Below are positions 6,094 to 10,716 of a DNA stretch of 10,716 bases, one piece after another. A program made the position numbers and the translations under genes. The stretch comes from Actinomycetes bacterium (GTDB lineage Bacteria; Actinomycetota; Actinomycetes; Mycobacteriales; Mycobacteriaceae): assembly GCA_023460175.1 (NCBI GenBank), contig JAEWRC010000109.1, forward strand, positions 1 through 10,716. The letters run 5' to 3'. The first letter of the stretch is position 1, and each line of letters begins with the position of its first letter. Under the pieces are notes generated by a model. The model was not told the origin of the DNA. It worked only from the letters and a program-made list of their open reading frames with translations, and ran no database searches.

Positions 6094-7317
6094 TCAGATG
6101 GCGTGTTTGGCCTGCGACACGGCTCGGTCGTGGTGAATCTGGTTGAGGAACAATCCGATTGCCGTCGCGGCCGCACCGGTCCGGGCGCCGTCGGTCATGT
6201 CGAAACCGTGTCCGGCGCCGGGCAATTCGAGGTAACCGACCGGCGCGCGCGACACGCCGCGCAGCCGGTCGACGAAGGCGCGGGCCTGGGCCACCGGGAT
6301 GATCGTGTCGCCGCTGCCGTGCAGCACCAGGAACGGCGGTGCCGCGGCGTGCACCCGCGCGATCGGGGACGCCTTCCGGAACACCTCGGGGTCGCGGTCC
6401 AGCCGGCCGTTGACCACGACGCGTTCGAGGAAGTCGACGAAGCGGTCGCGCTCCGGGGTGGAGCGGTCCTCCCAGCAGTAGCGGCCGTAGACGCCGACCA
6501 CGGCGTCCACGGAGGTGTCCGAGCCCTCCGGCAGATGCTGCTGGTACTCGCGGTCACCGGCGGTGAGCCCGGCCAGCGCGGCCAGATGCCCGCCCGCCGA
6601 ACACCCGGCGATGGTGACGAAGTCGCGGTCGCCGCCGAAGCGGTCCACGTTGGCCCGCGCCCAGGCGATCGCGGCCTTGACGTCGGCGATGTGCTGCGGC
6701 CAGCGGTGCCCGGGGGCCACCCGGTACTCCACCGACAGACACACCCAGCCCAGCTCGGCCAGGTGCGACATCAGCGCGTAGCCCTGCAGGGCGCGGCCGC
6801 CGTGCACCCACGCGCCGCCGGGCACGAAGATCATCACGGGCGCCGGTTGCACCGGCAGGTCGCGGAGCCGCCACACGTCGAGCAGCTGGGTCGGCTCCTC
6901 GCCGTAGCGCACCGAGGACCGGTGCAGGTGGCGGCGGTGCTCGCAGGCCCGCAGCAACGGCGGCATCCGGTCCGGGGCGGGCCAGGCCGCGTCGAGGTCC
7001 TGTTCGGCCACGATGTCGCGCAGCGCCGCGGCGGCCACCGCGTGGGTCTGATCGCGCTCGGCCTGCCGCACCTTGCCCCTGCCGGGGGTCAACCAGGACT
7101 TGGTGGCCGAACCGATGATCTCCGGCGCGTGCCGGCCGGCCCACATGCTGATGGCCGTGTAGCCGCCGAGCTGCTCGAGCTGCTTGCCGACGATGGGGAG
7201 TTGCGCGCCCGCGGCGGTCGCCGCCAGCAGGGCGTCCGCCGGACTGGTGCGCAGCAACGCCTCCGCCCGTGACCACAGCGTCGGTTCGGGATTGCGGGCC
7301 TGCGATCCTGCCGTCAT
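6094..7317 (-). CDS. lipC: Esterase/lipase LipC (Rv0220)-like
   Basis: A 407-residue alpha/beta hydrolase. Triad residues are Ser240 in AGCSAGGH, Asp337 in HGSGDTIIP and His370 in LPGAGHGFD. The oxyanion-hole motif is VPGGAWVHG (165-173), with proline where most relatives have histidine. It agrees closely with M. tuberculosis LipC (403 residues) as I remember it, including QLLDVWR, GYAL-like, NVDRFGGDRDF-like and EGSDTSVDAVVG segments; LipC has been described there as a cell-surface esterase. I chose ATG 7317 over GTG 7341: TACAGT (minus strand, 7324-7329) fits a mycobacterial -10 just 6 bases before this ATG, so a leaderless transcript would start at it, and the longer start would overlap that promoter. 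No signal peptide is evident. The WS/DGAT gene follows on the same strand, suggesting coupled ester hydrolysis and re-esterification. Confidence 0.9.
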   Translation of the reverse strand: MTAGSQARNPEPTLWSRAEALLRTSPADALLAATAAGAQLPIVGKQLEQLGGYTAISMWAGRHAPEIIGSATKSWLTPGRGKVRQAERDQTHAVAAAALRDIVAEQDLDAAWPAPDRMPPLLRACEHRRHLHRSSVRYGEEPTQLLDVWRLRDLPVQPAPVMIFVPGGAWVHGGRALQGYALMSHLAELGWVCLSVEYRVAPGHRWPQHIADVKAAIAWARANVDRFGGDRDFVTIAGCSAGGHLAALAGLTAGDREYQQHLPEGSDTSVDAVVGVYGRYCWEDRSTPERDRFVDFLERVVVNGRLDRDPEVFRKASPIARVHAAAPPFLVLHGSGDTIIPVAQARAFVDRLRGVSRAPVGYLELPGAGHGFDMTDGARTGAAATAIGLFLNQIHHDRAVSQAKHAI

Positions 7318-7487
7318 GGCGCGACTGTACCGCCATTCCACCCGCGGATTGGCGCGGAGTGAGCAAATGTCGCGAAGTGTCTACCGGTGACATTATTTCG
7401 GATGTCCGTAAACCCCGACGTCCCTGGCAAAGCCGCTTTTCCGGCCCCTTGACACCCGTCAACTTTGCGCCCAGTAGTCTCAGTCCG
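7318..7487. promoter_or_regulatory. Divergent lipC/lipW control region
   Basis: This 170-bp non-coding gap feeds two divergent units. On the minus strand, TACAGT (7324-7329) lies 6 bases before the lipC ATG. On the plus strand, TTGACA (7449-7454) and TAGTCT (7475-7480) precede the lipW ATG. Between them AATGTC (7366-7371) and GACATT (7389-7394) form inverted 6-bp arms with a 17-base centre, a possible regulator site. The region is visibly less GC-rich around 7390-7400 than the genes. No KstR-type match is seen here. Confidence 0.5.
7475..7480 (+). promoter_or_regulatory. Putative -10 of a leaderless lipW promoter
   Basis: TAGTCT fits TANNNT and ends 7 bases before ATG 7488, so transcription would begin at the start codon itself. 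No Shine-Dalgarno sequence is present before the ATG, in agreement. TTGACA at 7449-7454 resembles a -35 box, but its 20-base spacing to this -10 is longer than normal. Confidence 0.5.
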
Positions 7488-8393
7488 ATGAGCGCCGCGC
7501 ACATCCACCCTGAGCTGCGCAAACTCGCCAGGGTGGTCCCGAAGGCCCCGATCCGGGCCGCCACGCTGCCGCTGTTCCGTGCCGCCTCCCGGGTGCAGAA
7601 GAAGTTCCCGGCCCGGGGCGTCACCGTGTTGACCACCAGCGCGGGCGTCGAGATACGCCTGCAGCGCCCCGGCACGGTCGGGGCGCCCGCGCCGGCCATG
7701 CTGTGGATCCACGGCGGCGGCTACGTGCTGGGCACCGCCGCCCAGGACGACGCGCTGTGCCGCAAGTTCGCGCGTCGGCTCGGCATCACCGTCGCCGCCC
7801 CCGAGTACGGGCTGGCCCCCGAACACCCCCACCCGCACGCGCTCGAGGAGTGCTACTCGGCGCTGCTGTGGCTGGCCTCGCTGCCCTCGGTCGACCCGAA
7901 CCGCATCGTCATCGCCGGCGGTAGTGCGGGCGGCGGCCTGGCCGCGCAGCTGGCGTTCCTGGCCCGCGACCGGGGCGAGATCACGCCGGTGGCACAGCAT
8001 CTGGTGTACCCGATGCTCGATGACCGCTCGGCCGCCGGCCACAACCCCGGCTTCCGGCTGTGGGACCACCGCAGCAACGTCTTCGGTTGGGCCGCCTACC
8101 TCGCCGACGCGGACCCCGAACAGGTGGTCCCCGCCCGGCGCACCGACCTGGCGGGCCTGCCGCCGGCCTGGATCGGCGTCGGCACCCTCGACCTGTTCCA
8201 CGACGAGGACCTCGAGTACGCGCAGCGGCTCGAGGACGCCGGCGTACCGGCCGAGGTCGACGTCGTCGACGGCGCCTTCCACGGCTTCGATCAGATCGCC
8301 GAGAAAACCTTGGTGGCAAGAGATTTCTTCGACCGGCAGTGCGAGTTCCTGCGCGGTCGCTTCACTGAAAAACAACCGGAGGCAAGCTCGTGA
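7488..8393 (+). CDS. lipW: HSL-family esterase LipW (Rv0217c)-like
   Basis: A 301-residue carboxylesterase of the hormone-sensitive-lipase family, expected to hydrolyse short to medium acyl esters in the cytosol. The classical HGGGYVLG motif is at 75-82. The triad is Ser146 in AGGSAGGG, Asp235 in GTLDLFHDED and His265 in GAFHGFD. The usual DYRLAPE block reads EYGLAPEHP (106-114), with glycine for arginine. Length and the N-terminus MSAAHIHPELR fit LipW as I remember it. I chose ATG 7488 rather than the open extension to 7269, because the extension crosses the divergent promoter region and has no family similarity. The stop overlaps the next gene's GTG by 4 bases (GTGA), so this esterase is translationally coupled to the two acyl-CoA dehydrogenase subunits and may supply their acid substrate after CoA activation. 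Confidence 0.9.
   Translation: MSAAHIHPELRKLARVVPKAPIRAATLPLFRAASRVQKKFPARGVTVLTTSAGVEIRLQRPGTVGAPAPAMLWIHGGGYVLGTAAQDDALCRKFARRLGITVAAPEYGLAPEHPHPHALEECYSALLWLASLPSVDPNRIVIAGGSAGGGLAAQLAFLARDRGEITPVAQHLVYPMLDDRSAAGHNPGFRLWDHRSNVFGWAAYLADADPEQVVPARRTDLAGLPPAWIGVGTLDLFHDEDLEYAQRLEDAGVPAEVDVVDGAFHGFDQIAEKTLVARDFFDRQCEFLRGRFTEKQPEASS
8378..8382 (+). promoter_or_regulatory. Ribosome binding site of the first dehydrogenase subunit
   Basis: GGAGG lies 7 bases before GTG 8390, inside the end of lipW. It is the strongest Shine-Dalgarno match in the window and supports the overlapping GTG start. Confidence 0.7.
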
Positions 8394-9490
8394 GCAGCGA
8401 GATCAAGGCACTGCGGGAAGCCGTCTCGGGGCTCCTGCAGAAGCATTCCAGCGAGGCGCAGGTGCGCGAGTTGATGGCCACCGACACCGGCCACGACGAG
8501 ACCGCCTGGGCCGAACTCAGCGACATGGGTCTGCTCGGGTTGGCCATCCCCGAACAGTTCGGCGGGGCCGGCGCGGGCCACGTCGAGATGAGCGCGGTGT
8601 GCGAGGAGATGGGCCGCGCGCTGCTGTGCGGACCGTTCTTCTCCACTGCCGTCCTGGCGCCCGCCCTGCTGGCAGCCGGCGGTGACGCCGACGAGCAGGC
8701 CCGGGTGCTGCCGACGATCGCCGACGGCAGCGCCGTGGTCGCCCTGGCCTTCGCCGAGGGCACCGCGGCGACACCGCCCGCCGAACCGGCAACCGCCGCA
8801 ACCGAGTCCGCCGACGGCTGGCAGCTGACCGGCGAAAAGAACTACGTGCTCGACGCCGGTGCCGCCGATCTGCTCTACGTGCTGGCGGCGACACCGGCCG
8901 GCCCGTCGGTGTTCGCAGTGCAGCGCGGGGCCGCCGGCCTCGAATCCGTGGCGCTGACCGGTGTCGACCTGACCCGCAAGCTGCATCGAGTCCGGTTCTC
9001 CGACACCCCGGCGCGGCTGGTCGGCAAGCCCGGTTCCGGCGCCGCAACTTTCGCTGCGGCCCTGGAGGCCGGCGGCGTGGCGATGCTCGGTGAGCAGGCC
9101 GGCGGCACCTACCGCACCATGCAGATGGCGGTGGATTACGCCCGCACCCGGTTCCAGTTCGGCCGCGCGATCGGCAGCTTCCAGGCCGTCAAGCACATGT
9201 GCGCCGACATGCTGCTCGAGGCCGAGTCCGCGGTCTCGGCGGCCCGGCACGTCGCGGCCGCCTACGACGCCGGCGACGCCACCCGCGCCGCCGATCTCGC
9301 GCTGGCCCAGGCCTATTGCGCGGACGCCTACGTGACCGTCGCCGCGACCAGCATCCAGGTCCACGGCGGCATCGGCTTCACCTGGGAGCACCCCGCCCAC
9401 CTGTACCTGCGGCGGGCCCGCACCGATGCCCAACTGCTCGGCGACCCGGCCTGGCACCGCGAACGTTACCTGCAGCTGAAGGGGGCGTGA
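8390..9490 (+). CDS. Acyl-CoA dehydrogenase, FAD-binding subunit without catalytic glutamate
   Basis: A 366-residue acyl-CoA dehydrogenase. The N-terminal helical domain has GLLGLAIPEQFGGAGAG (47-63), the middle domain WQLTGEKNYVL (144-154). The C-terminal domain holds the FAD-contacting Arg254 in RFQFGRAIGSFQAVKH and QVHGGIGFTWEHPAHLYLRRA (323-342). Counting back from Arg254, the helix-G catalytic position is glycine (in EAGG), and the C-terminal YEG glutamate is also absent (QLLGDP). This pattern matches the non-catalytic half of the alpha2-beta2 dehydrogenases known from steroid side-chain degradation (FadE26/27 and FadE28/29 types), where the active site forms between two proteins. The partner is the next gene, which begins at the last base of this stop codon. 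Substrate is unknown. Confidence 0.9.
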   Translation: MSSEIKALREAVSGLLQKHSSEAQVRELMATDTGHDETAWAELSDMGLLGLAIPEQFGGAGAGHVEMSAVCEEMGRALLCGPFFSTAVLAPALLAAGGDADEQARVLPTIADGSAVVALAFAEGTAATPPAEPATAATESADGWQLTGEKNYVLDAGAADLLYVLAATPAGPSVFAVQRGAAGLESVALTGVDLTRKLHRVRFSDTPARLVGKPGSGAATFAAALEAGGVAMLGEQAGGTYRTMQMAVDYARTRFQFGRAIGSFQAVKHMCADMLLEAESAVSAARHVAAAYDAGDATRAADLALAQAYCADAYVTVAATSIQVHGGIGFTWEHPAHLYLRRARTDAQLLGDPAWHRERYLQLKGA

Positions 9491-10638
9491 TGGACGACAT
9501 TCGCGCACAAGTACGAGAGTTCCTGGCCGCCAACTGGACCCCCGGCATGGACCGCGGCCAGTGGGCCCAGCTGGTGTTCGACAACGGCTGGGCGGTGCCC
9601 AGCTGGGAGCCGGAGTGGTACGGCCGCGGGCTCAGCGACGGCGAATCCCGGGTGGTGGCAGCCGAATTCAAGGAGGCGGGGGCCCCCGGCACGGGCCACG
9701 ACCGGTCGAACCTGTTCGCGTGCACGCTGCACGACGCCGGCACCGAGGAGCAGAAGCGGCGGCTGATCCCGCCGTCGCTGCGCGGCGAGAGCAAGTGGTG
9801 CCTGCTCTACAGCGAGCCCGGTGCCGGGTCGGACCTGGCCGGCCTGCGCACCCGCGCCGACCGCGACGGCGACCGCTTCGTGATCAACGGGCAGAAGGTC
9901 TGGACGTCGTTCGCCGCCAAGGCCGACTACGGCCTGCTGGTGGCGCGCACCGACTGGGATGTGCCCAAGCACAAGGGGATCAGCTTCTTCATGTTCCCCA
10001 TGCGCCAGCCCGGCGTCGAGGTCCGGCCCATCCACCAGATCACCGGTGAGTCGGAGTTCAACGAGGTGTTCATCACCGACGCCACCGTGCCGGCCGAGAA
10101 CCTGATCGGCCCCCTCAACGGCGGCTGGGGTGTGCTGCAGACCGCGCTGGGCTACGAACGTCGCCTGATGGGCGACCTGGCCCGGACCGCGCGGTCCTCG
10201 GGCCAGACCGACGCCGGCCGGGACAGCCTGATCACCCTGGCCACCGACCACGGCAAGATCGCCAACAGTCACACCCGCCAGCAGATCGCCCGGATCGACG
10301 GCTTGGTGGCGGCCAACCGCTGGAACAACCAGCGCGCCAAGGCCACCGGTGGGCTGCAGGCCGCGGCTCTGCTGGCGCTGAGCAAGATCGCGATGTCGCG
10401 GATCCTGCACGAGACCGCCCGGGTGCAGACCGAGATCACCGGGGCCGAGTCGATGCTCGCCGGCCCGGACAACCCGGTCGGCGACGGCGTGACGTTCCGC
10501 GCGCTCAACGCCTACTTCACCTCGATCGGCGGCGGCACCGACCAGATCCAGCGCAACATCGTCGGCGAGCGGGTGCTGGGCCTGCCCAAGGAGCCGGAAC
10601 CCTACCGCGAGACCGCGTTCCGCGAGCTACCGCACTGA
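9490..10638 (+). CDS. Acyl-CoA dehydrogenase, catalytic-glutamate subunit
   Basis: A 382-residue acyl-CoA dehydrogenase starting at ATG 9490, which overlaps the previous TGA by one base; GAAGGGGG just upstream serves as ribosome site. YSEPGAGSDLAGL (107-119) and VINGQKVWTS (131-140) are the flavin and substrate-domain signatures. Glu223 in ALGYERRLM sits at the helix-G position used as catalytic base by isovaleryl-CoA dehydrogenase. The FAD-arginine block RxxFG is missing, and the terminal YEGTSEIQR motif appears as IGGGTDQIQRN (346-356), with glycine for the glutamate. It therefore complements the preceding subunit residue for residue: one brings the base, the other the FAD arginine. The two probably form a heterotetramer. 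An ATG-to-GTG-distance start further upstream would only read through the previous gene. Its 3' end overlaps the opposing gene by 12 bp. Confidence 0.92.
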   Translation: MDDIRAQVREFLAANWTPGMDRGQWAQLVFDNGWAVPSWEPEWYGRGLSDGESRVVAAEFKEAGAPGTGHDRSNLFACTLHDAGTEEQKRRLIPPSLRGESKWCLLYSEPGAGSDLAGLRTRADRDGDRFVINGQKVWTSFAAKADYGLLVARTDWDVPKHKGISFFMFPMRQPGVEVRPIHQITGESEFNEVFITDATVPAENLIGPLNGGWGVLQTALGYERRLMGDLARTARSSGQTDAGRDSLITLATDHGKIANSHTRQQIARIDGLVAANRWNNQRAKATGGLQAAALLALSKIAMSRILHETARVQTEITGAESMLAGPDNPVGDGVTFRALNAYFTSIGGGTDQIQRNIVGERVLGLPKEPEPYRETAFRELPH

Positions 10639-10716
10639 CCGGTAGACCACCGCACCGGCGATGACGGTCGCGGCCACCAGGTCCGCGTCCAACCGGGCCA
10701 GCGCCTGCGCCGGGGC
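10627..10716 (-). CDS. C-terminal end of a probable amidohydrolase (5' part outside the window)
   Basis: On the minus strand the frame is open from the window edge to a TAG at 10627-10629, giving 29 residues. The reading LDADLVAATVIAGAVVYR resembles the last strand of metal-dependent amidohydrolases, where a DxD...V..T.V.G..VY pattern closes the small beta-domain. Only this tail is visible, so no metal ligands can be checked. It converges on the dehydrogenase gene with a 12-bp overlap of the 3' ends. The call is tentative; another alpha/beta protein is possible. Confidence 0.5.
   Translation of the reverse strand, partial: APAQALARLDADLVAATVIAGAVVYRSVR

Noticed and set aside
5078..6136. Plus-strand open frame of 352 codons opposite the WS/DGAT gene
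   Set aside because: Antisense to an unmistakable HHxxxDG enzyme; product is basic and low in complexity.
9461..9470. GAACGTT as a second KstR-like half-palindrome
   Set aside because: The two half-sites lack the 2-base spacer of the consensus and lie within coding sequence.
9199..9489. Upstream extension of the catalytic dehydrogenase subunit
   Set aside because: This part reads the preceding gene out of frame as an arginine-rich stretch. ATG 9490 with its own ribosome site and the normal family N-terminus is the real start.
8291..9508. Minus-strand open frame of 405 codons opposite the first dehydrogenase subunit
   Set aside because: Glycine/histidine/glutamine-rich shadow of a clear acyl-CoA dehydrogenase.
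1..10716. CRISPR array, tRNA, insertion sequence, prophage or toxin-antitoxin genes
   Set aside because: No spaced repeats, cloverleaf-like segments, transposase motifs or small paired ORFs with a ribosome site were found on either strand.

Overview
This is a GC-rich (roughly 70%), densely coded stretch of an actinobacterial chromosome. The proteins look mycobacterial. Five of them closely match what I remember of Mycobacterium tuberculosis EchA1 (Rv0222), the wax-ester/diacylglycerol acyltransferase Rv0221, LipC (Rv0220), LipW (Rv0217c) and arylamine N-acetyltransferase. All M. tuberculosis comparisons are from memory, not from a search. A fast-growing Mycolicibacterium or a close relative is the most likely host. 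I see no tRNA, rRNA, CRISPR array, insertion sequence or phage gene, so this is ordinary chromosome with lipid-metabolism specialisation.

Layout. Bases 2-559 hold the C-terminal half of an acyl-CoA dehydrogenase (+). A convergent gap with a strong hairpin follows. The minus strand then carries an arylamine N-acetyltransferase (699-1565) and, upstream of it, echA1 (1623-2408). The gap 2409-2515 is a divergent control region with a perfect match to the KstR cholesterol-repressor consensus. From it a two-gene plus-strand unit leaves: a PlsC/DGAT2-like acyltransferase (2516-3361) and a LipO-like esterase (3366-4613). That esterase runs tail to tail, sharing a CTAG, into a minus-strand pair: lipC (6094-7317) followed by the Rv0221-like WS/DGAT (4610-6034). 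A second divergent control region (7318-7487) separates lipC from a plus-strand unit: lipW (7488-8393) and two acyl-CoA dehydrogenase subunits (8390-9490, 9490-10638), all translationally coupled. The last bases hold the C-terminal end of a minus-strand gene, probably an amidohydrolase.

How it works together. The window combines enzymes that release acyl chains from esters (LipC, LipO-like, LipW), enzymes that attach acyl chains to glycerolipid or alcohol (WS/DGAT, PlsC/DGAT2-like) and enzymes for the first two beta-oxidation steps (acyl-CoA dehydrogenases, EchA1). This reads as a neutral-lipid or acyl-ester turnover locus. The KstR-like site suggests that part of it responds to sterol catabolites.

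The points most worth checking are: the KstR-like operator; the apparent insertion of an Rv1428c/Rv1426c-like pair into the Rv0220-Rv0221-Rv0222 order; and an acyl-CoA dehydrogenase pair whose active-site residues are divided between two proteins. The last resembles the heterotetrameric enzymes of steroid side-chain degradation, but its substrate is unknown. I found no wholly new system that the sequence alone can establish.
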